Notes: generated from the sequence alone by a model not told the origin. A stretch of 50,800 nt of DNA from Bacteroidales bacterium UBA2714 (GCA_002354035.1 DEKU01000058.1:1-50800); one strand, 5' to 3'. Positions 1 through 9,400 are shown, numbered from the stretch's first letter. A program made the numbers and translations.

Positions 1-1025
1 TTGTTGAACCACTTCATGAACCGTTTTTGCAGCCACGACAGGCTCTCCCAGTCGGGCTTGCTCCCGTTGGGGAAGACAAAATCGCCAAAAAGGCTCTCGA
101 AATAGTAGTGGTCATAGTAGGAGATATTCCAGAACACTGCCTGGTAGTTTCTGGCTCCGGTGGGCTGATTGAGCGTGTAGACGATTTGTTCAAAGCAGTC
201 CGTTATCATCTTGTCGATGGTGCGCTGCTTCAGCGAGAGGTCTACCACCCGGTCGGCCTCCTTCCAGTAGTCTGGACCATATTCCAGCCCCAGGAAATAG
301 TTCAGATACATCAGGAACTCAGGTGTGGCGCAGGCACCGCTCAGCATGCTCGACACCATGAACACCATGTTCACAAACCCGCCGCAGAAGCTTTTCAGGT
401 TGGTGGGTGCCTTGGAGTTGCCCCCGATAGAGGCCGTGCCGCCTATCAGCCACGGATACATCGTGATGCTGGCACAATAGTTGGCCAGCGAGGTCTCGTC
501 GTTCTTGTAGATAAAGTGATGGGTCAGGAGGTCGAGATAGTGGTCGGCCATCTCTTTGCCGTACATCTTCTTGATGCGGTCCGTCAGCAGACGGCGGTTC
601 AGCCGTATAAAGCCCGCCTTGGGCAGTTCGCCGATCAGGGTGGCTATATTCTTGTGCTCCACGTTGGCGTTGGCGTCAAACTTGCTGCCAGAGGCTGCGT
701 TGTCGGCCTTGCAGTATTCCACCAGAAAGTTCAGCTTCTCCATTGTCTCGCGGTCCTCCGTGTGTTTCTGGCGGTAGAGCATGAATGACTTGGCTACCCG
801 GTAGTGACCCTCTTTCATCAGGGCCACCTCCACCTGGTTCTGTATGTCCTCCACGGTGATGCCGTCGTGGATGTCCAGATGGGTGATAATCTTGTTGAGC
901 GTGGTGAGGTTCACCGGCTCCTCCACCGACTGGAACGCCTTGATGATGGCGTTCATAATCTTGTCCAGCGAGAAACGCACTTGCTGGCCGTCGCGTTTGG
1001 TGATGCTGAAAGGTACGTTTTCCAT
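1..1025 (-). CDS. nrdD: Anaerobic (class III) ribonucleoside-triphosphate reductase, N-terminal part, cut by window edge
   Basis: The minus-strand frame starts with MENVPFSITKRDGQQVRFSL at 1025 and stays open to base 1, giving about 341 residues of a protein usually near 700. Residues 1-90 form an ATP-cone (KRDGQQVRFSLDKI, then a helical stretch ending HYRVAKSFMLYRQKH), the allosteric nucleotide-binding module of ribonucleotide reductases. The following sequence, with SIGGNSKAPTNLKSFCGG and MLSGACATPEFLMYLNYFLG, is typical of the glycyl-radical catalytic domain. The radical glycine and the C-terminal zinc site lie outside the window. The enzyme reduces ribonucleotides to deoxyribonucleotides without oxygen and needs the activase NrdG, presumably to the left. 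The gene sits 98 bp downstream of a riboswitch-controlled gene on the same strand, with a hairpin between and no clear promoter of its own. Identity rests on overall resemblance and the ATP-cone. Confidence 0.9.
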   Translation of the reverse strand, partial: MENVPFSITKRDGQQVRFSLDKIMNAIIKAFQSVEEPVNLTTLNKIITHLDIHDGITVEDIQNQVEVALMKEGHYRVAKSFMLYRQKHTEDRETMEKLNFLVEYCKADNAASGSKFDANANVEHKNIATLIGELPKAGFIRLNRRLLTDRIKKMYGKEMADHYLDLLTHHFIYKNDETSLANYCASITMYPWLIGGTASIGGNSKAPTNLKSFCGGFVNMVFMVSSMLSGACATPEFLMYLNYFLGLEYGPDYWKEADRVVDLSLKQRTIDKMITDCFEQIVYTLNQPTGARNYQAVFWNISYYDHYYFESLFGDFVFPNGSKPDWESLSWLQKRFMKWFN

Positions 1026-1047
1026 CCTTATGTGCTTACTTTTTGAG

Positions 1048-1085
1048 GGGTCGAAAATAAGCGGTCGCTCGTGCGAGCGACCGCT
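1048..1085 (-). terminator. Hairpin between the riboswitch-controlled gene and nrdD
   Basis: Bases 1060-1071 (AGCGGTCGCTCG) are the exact reverse complement of 1074-1085, giving an 11-12 bp GC-rich stem with a tiny loop. In the minus direction the stem is followed by TTATTTTC, a moderate U-rich tail. It probably ends or attenuates transcription from the upstream surface-protein gene before nrdD. The tail is weaker than that of a canonical terminator, so partial read-through is possible. Confidence 0.6.
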
Positions 1086-1123
1086 CTGCATTAATGGTTG
1101 ATAATGAGACTTTCTATAGTTTT

Positions 1124-4100
1124 TTAGTGGCGGACCACCAGTTTCTCCACATGGCTTCCGAATTTAACCATATACACGCCGTTGGGCAGTGCTTCGGTGT
1201 TGAAACGCACGGTGGAGTTGCCCGCCTGCACGGGAGCAGACATCACCTCGCGGCCTGTCATGTCGAAGACACTGACCATGCCAGCGGCTCCAGCCTTCAG
1301 CGTCATGTTGACCATGCCACGTGCGGGGTTGGGATAGAGCTCCAGCTCCATGCCGTCAACCTGGTCAATACCTTGGCGGTTGCCCAGCACACATACACCC
1401 TCCAGGTCGAAGCCGGCGCTGTAGGACGGTGTGGGGAACGGGTCGTTGACCAAGTGGCCGAAAGCATCATAGGAGCCGTATTGCGGGTCGATGCTTCCCA
1501 CCACGTCGATGACACGCACATGGGTGATATTGTTGATGTCGATATTGGCGCTGTCGCGCAGCTCCTCCAGGTCGAAGGGAGTGCCGTAGCCCACGCGGAA
1601 TTTACCAGCCAGATTGTTGATATAATAGGCGTTCACACGGCCCCTGCTGCCAATTTGGGTTCGGGTTGGTGTGAGCGAAGTGGCCGGGAAGCGCACAAAG
1701 TGCTCACCGTCCGAGCTCACCTCCACAAAGGCCAACTCTAAGAAGTAGTCGTCAAAAGAGTTCTCAAACACGGCAAAATCGAAGCCGTCCACATTGGTTA
1801 TTGGAGTGGCGAAGGTGAGGGTGGCGCTGCCGCCGTCGCCCAGGCTCACAGCCTCGAGGGTGCTGGTGGAGGCAGGGCCTACGCCGGCGCTCTCCTCACC
1901 GTATGTCACTGCTGCGGCGTCGGGGTCGCTCAGGTTGCTCGAACCGCGCACCACCGTGCAGCCCGTGGCCCAGCCGCTGATGCGACTGTCGTTCAATGCA
2001 ATCGCGCATTCGGGATCTTCATCCACAGGTCCACAGAACGGAGCATAAGGCTCTTCTACGGGATAGATGGTCTGGGGGTAGATATAGGTGTAAACCCAAC
2101 CCCAACCGTCATAGTAAATACTGTCTTTAACCACGCCTGCGACAGGGTCGGCCCAACGGCTGAAGTCGCTGTTATGCATCCACTGGCTCAAACCGGCTGA
2201 ACTGATGCCATTGAGCGAGTGTTCCCACCAGCTGCCCGGCGTCCCTCTCAGGGTGTCACCGTCCTCAACGAACATGATGTCGTTCACCATACCTTCACCG
2301 CTGTAGTTGAAACGATAGTCAGCGGCTGCTATGTCGTTCATCACAGTGGTCAGCGTCACACTGTCGACGGCAAAGCGGTAGCCCCAGGCGCGAGCCTTGC
2401 CAGCCCAGTTCACGGCAAAAATCAGCTTGTTGTCGCCTTCGCCCACCCAATAGCGAATGTCGTATTCACCGATAGTAGCGTCCAAAGCGGGCGTTGCGGG
2501 CGTGATTTCCTGTGAGGAAGAGTACATTTCTTGTCCACTAAACCAATCATACCATGTACTGTCAATGGTAGAGGTATCGAAAATATGCACGATGGAGCCT
2601 TCTGTCGCATAATACTCTGCGTCACTGGGGTTATAGTGGACTTTTGTTCCGCCAAGGGGTCCGGCATAAAAAAGGAAATAAGGGTCAAGTCCGTTTACCT
2701 TCACGTGCCATTCGCTGCCAGACAAAGTGTCTCCATTCTCGACATAGAATAAACCATATCGCGCAGCATTACTGCCATCCTTTCGATCAACACGAGGAGG
2801 GTATGGTGGATCAATTCCAATTAGGTTGCCATCAGGGATTTTAAGTGCGAGAACAGTATTTTCATAATTGGCACGGGGAGGATTGCTTCCACCACCCTGC
2901 GGCCACCGAGAGAAGAAACGGGGGTCAGTTCTTTCAATTTCCTCCTCAATATGATTGATAGAAACAAGGGTATCTCCATCACGGAAGGTGTAGTTATGCC
3001 TAAAATCAAGGTCAGAAGGGTCAATGCGGTAGCGGTAGCCCCAGGCCAAAGTGGAGTCGGGCCAGCTCACTACAAAGATGATTTCTTTATCGCCTTCTCC
3101 TACCCAGAATTTAATATCTTCAGGTTGGATATTGTCAATAGTGAGAATTTTGCTAACCGGGGTAATGGTCTGCGGGTAGGCGTAGATGTATTCCATCCAG
3201 CCGTCCCATTCTTCGTGGTAGACGCTGTCTATCAGCACTCCGGCGGCGGGGTCGGCCCAGCGGCTCAGGTCGCCGTTGTGCATCCATTGGTTCATGCCGG
3301 CCGAAGTTTCGCCGTTCAGGTAATGATTCCACCAGTTGCCGGGGGTGATGCCCAACGTGTCGCCGTTGGCGATAAAGTTAATGTCGCTCACCATGCCAGT
3401 ACCCGTATAGCTGAAACGGGGGTCAACAGCGGCAATGTCGTTCATCACTGTGCTCAGTTTCACACTGTCGGAGCCAAAGCGGTAGCCCCAGGCCAGAGCC
3501 GTGTCGGCCCAGTTCACCACAAAAGTCAGCGCATTGCTGCCGTGGCCAATCCAGTATTGGATATCGGCCGTGTCAATCGTCGCATCCACGGCCACAATAG
3601 TGGTGTCCGTAGTGGTGGTGTCCGTAGTGGTGGTGTCGGCGGGAGAGGGTGCGGGAACAGGCGTGGGAGTCTTCAGCCAAGCACGCTCCAGATAGTAAGT
3701 ACCCAGCGGGTCCCAGCCGATGCCGATGCTATAGTCGCCATACTTGAACACATCGCCGTCGTGCAAGCTCTCGCCCGCACCGCCGCTGGCGCTCACTCCG
3801 TTGTGGTTAGCCCACCAGAAGTTGAAGCCTTCCGATGTGGCAGAGGCAGGAATCAGACCCAGCGTGTCGCCGTTGTTCAGACGGAAATGGATATCTCCAT
3901 TCAGCGAAGGACTCCCAACCGTCCAAAAACGTGGGTCGGCGGCGGCAATGCTGTCCACCATAGTCTGTGCGGTCACCGTGCCGTTGAAACGGAAACCCCA
4001 GGCCAAGGCAGTGTCAGGGTTGCCCCAGTTTACAATCAGCACAGCTCGATTCGAGCCGTTACCCACCCAGTACTGGATGGCAGCCGTGTCAATGGTGGCA

Positions 4101-4645
4101 TCCACCGTGTCAGTGGTCGAGGAGGCTGAGGGGTCGGTGGCGGCTGTGGCCGAGGTCATTGTCCACATGCAGCTGCTGCTCATCTCAATCACGTCGCCGT
4201 TGCTCATCGGCTGGTTGGGCCAGGCATACATGCCCCAGTTGCCGTTATAGTAGTAGCACCAGCCGTTCATGCTCGATTGCGGATTCACCGTGCCGTCGTT
4301 GTACGACATGTCCGTCATCAGCGCACCGCTCAGGGTGTAGCTGAAACGCGAGTCGTAGGCCACGATGGTGTCCAGCAGTTGGGTGGCCGTGGCGCTGCCG
4401 TTCCAGCGCACGCCCCAGGCCAAAGCCAGGTTGTTGCCGCTTGGGTCGTCGTCCCAAGCCAGGATATAGACGGCCTGGTTTGTCCCAGTACCCGTCCAGA
4501 ATTGGATGTCCGATGCGGGGAAAGTGATGCCCTTGGCATCACCCTTGGCGGGCGGGGTGTGCAACCCGTTGTTGCCCGTCTGTGCCCACAGGCCCGCAGT
4601 CAGCAGCAGGCCCAATGTCATAGTGGTTAATTTATTCAATATCAT
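1124..4645 (-). CDS. Secreted five-repeat surface protein with T9SS sorting domain, under a cobalamin riboswitch
   Basis: 1173 aa. It has an N-terminal signal peptide (MILNKLTTMTLGLLLTAGLWAQ). Five related units begin near residues 45, 187, 360, 508 and 727. Each opens with a pattern like DIQYWIGxGSN, then VVNWxDxALAWGYRF, then a helix-like stretch ending DPRFxY. A Pro/Thr linker with repeated TTTTD separates units 2 and 3. Residues ~870-1090 form a different beta domain with FDFAVFENSFDDYFLELAFVEVS and GFDLEGVCVLG. Residues ~1095-1173 (LELYPNPARGMVNM ... NGVYMVKFGS, basic end) are a type A T9SS sorting domain, so the protein should cross the outer membrane and be anchored at or released from the surface. 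The B12 riboswitch upstream implies expression when cobalamin is scarce. By analogy with the riboswitch-controlled surface proteins BtuG and BtuH of gut Bacteroidota, a role in capturing corrinoids at the surface is likely but inferred. I cannot name the repeat family with certainty. Confidence 0.85.
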   Translation of the reverse strand: MILNKLTTMTLGLLLTAGLWAQTGNNGLHTPPAKGDAKGITFPASDIQFWTGTGTNQAVYILAWDDDPSGNNLALAWGVRWNGSATATQLLDTIVAYDSRFSYTLSGALMTDMSYNDGTVNPQSSMNGWCYYYNGNWGMYAWPNQPMSNGDVIEMSSSCMWTMTSATAATDPSASSTTDTVDATIDTAAIQYWVGNGSNRAVLIVNWGNPDTALAWGFRFNGTVTAQTMVDSIAAADPRFWTVGSPSLNGDIHFRLNNGDTLGLIPASATSEGFNFWWANHNGVSASGGAGESLHDGDVFKYGDYSIGIGWDPLGTYYLERAWLKTPTPVPAPSPADTTTTDTTTTDTTIVAVDATIDTADIQYWIGHGSNALTFVVNWADTALAWGYRFGSDSVKLSTVMNDIAAVDPRFSYTGTGMVSDINFIANGDTLGITPGNWWNHYLNGETSAGMNQWMHNGDLSRWADPAAGVLIDSVYHEEWDGWMEYIYAYPQTITPVSKILTIDNIQPEDIKFWVGEGDKEIIFVVSWPDSTLAWGYRYRIDPSDLDFRHNYTFRDGDTLVSINHIEEEIERTDPRFFSRWPQGGGSNPPRANYENTVLALKIPDGNLIGIDPPYPPRVDRKDGSNAARYGLFYVENGDTLSGSEWHVKVNGLDPYFLFYAGPLGGTKVHYNPSDAEYYATEGSIVHIFDTSTIDSTWYDWFSGQEMYSSSQEITPATPALDATIGEYDIRYWVGEGDNKLIFAVNWAGKARAWGYRFAVDSVTLTTVMNDIAAADYRFNYSGEGMVNDIMFVEDGDTLRGTPGSWWEHSLNGISSAGLSQWMHNSDFSRWADPVAGVVKDSIYYDGWGWVYTYIYPQTIYPVEEPYAPFCGPVDEDPECAIALNDSRISGWATGCTVVRGSSNLSDPDAAAVTYGEESAGVGPASTSTLEAVSLGDGGSATLTFATPITNVDGFDFAVFENSFDDYFLELAFVEVSSDGEHFVRFPATSLTPTRTQIGSRGRVNAYYINNLAGKFRVGYGTPFDLEELRDSANIDINNITHVRVIDVVGSIDPQYGSYDAFGHLVNDPFPTPSYSAGFDLEGVCVLGNRQGIDQVDGMELELYPNPARGMVNMTLKAGAAGMVSVFDMTGREVMSAPVQAGNSTVRFNTEALPNGVYMVKFGSHVEKLVVRH

Positions 4646-4653
4646 AGTTCAAA

Positions 4654-4765
4654 CTATTTTGTGTTCTGTCCAAAATAGCTTTCCGGGTACAATAAGCAGA
4701 AAGGGGATGCCCCGTCTCGAAGCATGCGCAGGGCCACCGATTTCAGCTCTTTCCTCGAAAGCTAT
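4654..4765 (-). promoter_or_regulatory. Likely expression platform of the B12 riboswitch
   Basis: Two mutually exclusive pairings can be seen between the aptamer and the start codon. ATAGCTTTC just after the B12 box (minus-strand reading of 4765-4757) is perfectly complementary to GAAAGCTAT (4683-4675). The latter overlaps CTATTTTG (4678-4671), which pairs with CAAAATAG (4661-4654) in a hairpin ending 8 nt before the ATG. Switching between the long-range helix and the start-proximal hairpin would control ribosome access. This is inferred from complementarity only. Confidence 0.5.
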
Positions 4766-4769
4766 CCAT

Positions 4770-4965
4770 CGCGGTTTGGCAGGTCTTCTGACTCGCTCTC
4801 AGCCTCCCGGCCTTCCCATGCGGCTTTGCTGCCGCACAGTGGCTACAACATGGGTGACTGCTTTCTTATCTAAGAGCTCACAGCAGCGGGACTGTCCAGG
4901 ACTCTCACCTGATTCCCTTTTAACGCCTAAAAGATTGGTACTCTACACTATCTGTGTTCGCATGC
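4770..4965 (-). promoter_or_regulatory. Cobalamin (B12) riboswitch
   Basis: Read on the minus strand, the region contains the B12 box AGTCAGAAGACCTGCC (4793-4778). Upstream of it are the other conserved blocks in order: GGGAATCAGGTGAGAGTCC, then GGACAGTCCCGCTGCTGTGA, then GCCACTGTG, then GGGAAGGCCGGGAGG. This is the core of the adenosylcobalamin-type riboswitch. A promoter -7 element lies at 4993-5000 and the regulated start codon is at 4645, giving a leader of about 340 nt. The outer limits are approximate because the P1 stem was not folded. Binding of cobalamin is expected to lower expression of the downstream surface protein. Confidence 0.95.
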
Positions 4966-4992
4966 AAGTCTCCTCGGCGACCAAATCTTTTG

Positions 4993-5000
4993 CAAAGATA
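4993..5000 (-). promoter_or_regulatory. Promoter -7 element for the riboswitch transcript
   Basis: The minus strand reads TATCTTTG, an exact match to the Bacteroidota sigma-ABfr -7 consensus TAnnTTTG. It lies just upstream of the riboswitch aptamer and 52 bases past the stop codon of the preceding patatin gene. Transcription should begin near 4986. Confidence 0.75.
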
Positions 5001-5051
5001 CAACTATTTTCCGAACTGGCAAATCTTTTTTTGCCCCGATGGTCCATCTGT

Positions 5052-5954
5052 CTAATCCTTAGCCGCTCCCGTGGCAGGCTCGGCGGCCAGCCCCGCCAGG
5101 AACTCCTTGCCCGCGCGGTAGCCATAGTCGAAAAACTCGTCAATCTTGTCGAAATCCAGCTTTCCCAGATCCCCCACTTTGATGGCAACCCCGTGCGTGC
5201 ACAGCGGCACGTGGTCCAGCGTGCAGAGGTTGGAATTCACATTGAAAGCCCTCGATGCAATGATGCCCGGGTCGTCAATGCGCTCCATAACCGTGTCGCG
5301 CTGGATATACAGGCCTATCGTCACATTGCAGCCCGCCTCAATCAGCGGCTCGACCGGCAGATTGTTGAAAATATAGCCGTCCACATAATACACGCTGTCA
5401 ATCATCACCGGGGCAAACACCCGTGGCACCGACGCCGACGCGCTCACATACTCCTTCAGCTTGTCGCCCGTCGACACATACACTGGCCGCAGATGGTTCA
5501 TATCGGCCACACAGCAGTAGAACGGAATCTTCAGCGAGTCGAAACTGTTGTGCGGCACATATTTCGCCATCATACCGCGCATCCGGTCATAGTCCGCCAG
5601 TCCGCCGTCGTGCTTGAAATTAAGTCGGAAGATACGTGTCTTTTTCAGCATCCGCTCCTCTTTGATAATGTCCACAATGGCTCTTGGCGAATAGCCTGCG
5701 GCATAGAACATGCCCACTATCGCCCCCATCGACGTGCCGCTGAGGCGGTCTATACGCACTCCCGCCTCGTCCAGCGCCTGGAGAAACCCCAGATGCGCAT
5801 AGCCAAAGGCCGAGCCACCGCACAGAGCCACGCCGAGTGTGGTGCCGTTGCCGTTTAACTGCTGCCGTGCGGCGGCGTAGGTGGCCGCCGTGTCCTGCGC
5901 CGTCGCCGACCAAACCGTCAGTGCCGCCGCTATCAAAAATAAAATCTGTTTCAT
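5052..5954 (-). CDS. Secreted patatin-like phospholipase
   Basis: 300 aa from the Met at 5954. The frame extends upstream to 6086, but that extension is basic and unlike a protein start, and the promoter at 5983-5990 excludes it. The chosen start gives a signal peptide (MKQILFLIAAALTVWSATAQ). The patatin fold is shown by the glycine-rich oxyanion loop GGSAFGYAHLG, the nucleophile elbow GTSMG (Ser of the Ser-Asp dyad) and the second catalytic motif DGYIFNNLP (Asp). Family members hydrolyse acyl chains from lipids. With its signal peptide and no obvious beta-barrel domain, this one is probably periplasmic or secreted. It is transcribed on its own and is followed by the promoter of the B12 riboswitch gene. 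The substrate is unknown. Confidence 0.88.
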   Translation of the reverse strand: MKQILFLIAAALTVWSATAQDTAATYAAARQQLNGNGTTLGVALCGGSAFGYAHLGFLQALDEAGVRIDRLSGTSMGAIVGMFYAAGYSPRAIVDIIKEERMLKKTRIFRLNFKHDGGLADYDRMRGMMAKYVPHNSFDSLKIPFYCCVADMNHLRPVYVSTGDKLKEYVSASASVPRVFAPVMIDSVYYVDGYIFNNLPVEPLIEAGCNVTIGLYIQRDTVMERIDDPGIIASRAFNVNSNLCTLDHVPLCTHGVAIKVGDLGKLDFDKIDEFFDYGYRAGKEFLAGLAAEPATGAAKD

Positions 5955-5982
5955 CACTGTCCGTATATTACAATTCAAATTG

Positions 5983-5990
5983 CAAAGATA
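5983..5990 (-). promoter_or_regulatory. Promoter -7 element of the patatin gene
   Basis: The minus strand reads TATCTTTG, matching TAnnTTTG, 28 bp upstream of the chosen start codon at 5954. Its position supports that start over the longer open frame. Confidence 0.7.
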
Positions 5991-6479
5991 CAATTTTATT
6001 TCGACATAGCATCCTCTCGCCCCATTTTTCTCTCCCTCCCGCGTGTCTTTCCCCATCCCATGGCCTCCGCTGCCCTTCCGAAGCACTTTCTTTTCTCCCT
6101 ACACCGCAGTTCTCTTACATTTGTCTTGCACTTTGTTTATCTGACATAAATAATCAACAAATAAAGTAGAAATAAAATAGAAAATATGTCTGGTACATAC
6201 AACCAAGGGGCTTACACGTTAATTGCCATCCACTCTTTCCGATTGCCCTGCATATCACGGGCAGTCTTCGATCCCGACCCCGCGCAGCTGAAAGCTGGAT
6301 GACATAGCCGCTGCTTTCATCCCCCGATTGGAAAGGATGAAATTACTGTCGGGCATAGCATAGACTAAAGCGGAGCCTTGGTTGAGGTGAGTAAGCCCCA
6401 GCGGGGCGATGCCTTCAATGCAGGTGGTATAGCCTTGACCACGGGGCCTCAGCTCTTACGGAGCAGTATCGGCAGTGAG
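5991..6479. other. Gene-free region between the patatin gene and the LRR operon end
   Basis: No convincing gene. Bases 6148-6191 show an 11-bp period on the plus strand (units such as aaataaagtag and aaataaaatag). On the minus strand, which is the sense of the LRR operon, this is T-rich. The part 6200-6479 is GC-richer with mixed small hairpins (for example GCCCC/GGGGC at 6395-6407). It resembles a decayed or dispersed intergenic element, but I cannot match it to a named one. The end of the LRR operon lies at 6480. Confidence 0.4.
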
Positions 6480-9400
6480 TCAGCGGATGACGATCTTGCG
6501 GGCTTTGGTGCCTTCTATCTGCAGCATGTAGACGCCGGCGGCGGGGGCGGTGAGTGAGAGTTGGGTGGTGTTAGCTGTGAGGGAGGTAATTGGGCGGCCC
6601 ATGATGTCGAAAAGGCTTATGCGGCGGCCTTCGGCTCCGCTGATGGTGACGGTGAGGCCTCGGGTGGTGACGGTGATGGGGTCGGCCTGAGTGGAGTCGA
6701 TGCCGAGGGCGTTGTAGAAGATGGCTTGGAGGGTGAGGTTGCGGTCGACAAGGATGGTGCGTTCAAGTTCGGTGCTGCCGTCGCTCCATTGACGGAAGGC
6801 GTAGCCCGGGAAGGGACGGGCAAGGAGTGTGGCATGGGTGCCGAAGTTGTAGGTGCCGGCACCGTAGACGGTTCCCATGTCGGGGTTGTTGGGTGTGGCT
6901 TTGATTGTGAAGGTTTGGGGCGCAAAGATGGCGGTGTAGGTGGCGTTGGTGAGTACACGGACGGTGCGGGGGTTGTCGGTGACGCCGTCGCTCCAGTATT
7001 TGAAGCGGTGGTGGGTGGTTGGGTTGGCGGTGATGGTGATTTCCTGCCCGGCGGTGTAGGTGCCGCCGCCACTGACGGAGCCCATGGCTATGTCGTTGCA
7101 GTTGACGGTGACGGTGTAGGTGGGTTCGGCTTGGAAGCGGGCTATGATGATGCTGTCGGCCGAGACTGTAAGGAAGCGGGGATTGGTGGTGATGCCGTCG
7201 CTCCATTGGAGGAAATAGGCGTGGGGTGAGGGAGTGGCCTGGATGATGATTTGGGTGCCGTATTCATAGATGCCGGAGCCGGAGGTGGAGCCCATGAGCG
7301 AGTCGTCGGGAGAGACGGTGACTTGGTAGATGTTGGGGAGGAAAAGTGCGGCGAAGGCTGTGTCGGCGGTGACGACGATGGGACGTGGATTTTGTGTGTT
7401 GCCGTCAGTCCAGGCAGAGAAGTAGTAGCCGTGGTTGGGGATGGCGGTGAGGGTGGCGGTGGAGCCATAGGCGACAGTGCCATGGCCTTCAACCCGTCCA
7501 CGGAGGGAGTCGAGCGAGACGGCGGCGACGTAGTAGGAGTCGACAGAGAATTGGGCAGTGAGGGTTGTGTCGGAGATGACGGTGAGGAGGCGTGGGTTGG
7601 TGGTGTCGGCATCGGTCCACTGGACGAAGTGGTGGTGGTCGGCCGGGATGGCGGTGAGGGTGGCGAGGGATTGGTAGCTGTAGGTGCCGCCACCGATGAC
7701 GGTGCCATGCGAGGGCGAGTCGCTGTTGGCGGTGACGGTGTAGGAGTTGATGGCAAAGATGGCGGTGAAGCCTATGTCTTCAGTTACGACGACTGTGCGG
7801 GGATTGTCGGTGTTGCCGTCGTTCCACTGCACGAAGTGATAGCCGTAGAAGGGTGTGGCGGTAATGAGAGCGGGAGTGTTGTAGTTGTAGGTGCCGCTAC
7901 CGCTGACGGTGCCGTAGGCGCCGTTGCTGCTGATGGCGGTGATGGTATAGGAGTTGAGGGCAAAGAGGGCGGTGTAGGTGGCGTCGTGGGTCATGGTGAC
8001 GAGGCGCGGATTATTGGTGTCGCCGTCGTTCCAGCTTTGGAAGTGGTAGCCGTAGTTGGCTTGGGCTGAGATGTTGACGGGTGTGTTGTGGGTGTAGGTG
8101 CCGCTGCCAGTGGTGGTACCCATGGTGGTGTTGTTGCTGAGAACGGTGAGCGAATAGGTGTTGATGGCAAAGATGGCCGTAAGGGTGGTGTTGGCGCTGA
8201 CGGTGAGCATGCGCGGGTTGTCGGTGTTGCCGTCGCTCCATTGGACGAAGTGGTAGCCATAGGCGGCGGAGGCTGAGAGGTTGGCGGTGGCGGCAAAGCT
8301 ATAGGTGCCGCTGCCGAAGGCGACGCCCATGGTGGTGTCGTTGGAGAGGACGTTGACGGTGTAGGTGTTGGGGGCGAAGATGGCGGTGAGTGCTGTGTCG
8401 GCGGTGACTTGGAAGGAGCGAGGATTTGTGGTGTTGCCATCGTTCCATTGCACAAAGTGGTAGCCGAAGAATGGGGTGGCGGTGAGTTCGATGGAGGTGA
8501 GATAGCTGTAGGTGCCGCCACCGGAGACGGCGCCCATTGAGTTGTTGCTGCTGTTGGCTGTCACGGTGTAGAGGTTGACTGCGAAGTTGGCGGCAAAGGT
8601 GGAGTCTTGTGAGACGAGGATGGTCCGTGGGTTGTCGGTGTTGCCATCATTCCAGGATGTGAAGTGGTGGCCGAGGTAGGGGGTGGCGGAGATGACGGCT
8701 TGGTTTTGATAGTAGTAGAGTCCGCCGCCGTTGACGCTGCCCATGGTGGGATTGTTGTTGAGGACAGTGATGGTGGAATAGTTGGAGAGGAAGATGGCTG
8801 TGAAGAGGGAGTCCTGCGTGACGGTGACTGTGCGTGGGTTGTCTGTGTTGCCGTCGTTCCATGACTGGAAGTGGTAGTTGGCAAATGGGGTGGCGGTAAG
8901 TGTGGCGGTGGAGTTGTAGCCATAAAGGCCGGAGCCATAGACGGTGCCACGGGTGGAGTCGTTGCAGGCGACGGTGATGTAGGAGTTGTCGGAGACGAAG
9001 AAAGCGGTGAAAGTGGTGTCGGAGGTGATGTTGACTGTTCGGGGGTTGGCGGTGTTGCCGTCGTTCCAGCGGAGGAAGTGATAGTCGGTATTGGCAATGG
9101 CTTGGATGATGGCTACTGAGGTTGAGCATGTGGGCTGTTGGGTAATGGAGACACTGCCCATGATGCTGTTGTTGACGTTGAGTGTGAGTTGGTAGGGTGT
9201 GGTTTCGATGAGGTTGGGGAAGTTTTCCCAGTAATCAGCCATGAAATATGATAGGAGCGAGCCGCAGGGCACGAACACTTGTGTGGCGGTGGTGGCGGAG
9301 GCAAAGGTGTTGGCGTAGATGACGGGAGGTGTGGCTCCGAGCATGGTGATGGTGTTGAGGGTGGCGGTGTTGGCGAAGGCGCGGTTGCCGATGGCGGCGA

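Noticed and set aside
27..788. 253-aa plus-strand open frame
   Set aside because: It is the mirror of nrdD; the minus strand encodes the recognisable ATP-cone and reductase sequence, while this frame has no domain-like pattern.
2951..4129. 392-aa plus-strand open frame
   Set aside because: It is antisense to the repeat region of the T9SS surface protein, and its apparent repeats simply mirror that gene.
7142..8521. Pro/Ser/Thr-rich minus-strand frames that look like mucin-like linkers
   Set aside because: They are frame-shifted readings of the InlB-like repeats of the LRR adhesin; low complexity comes from the repeat codons.
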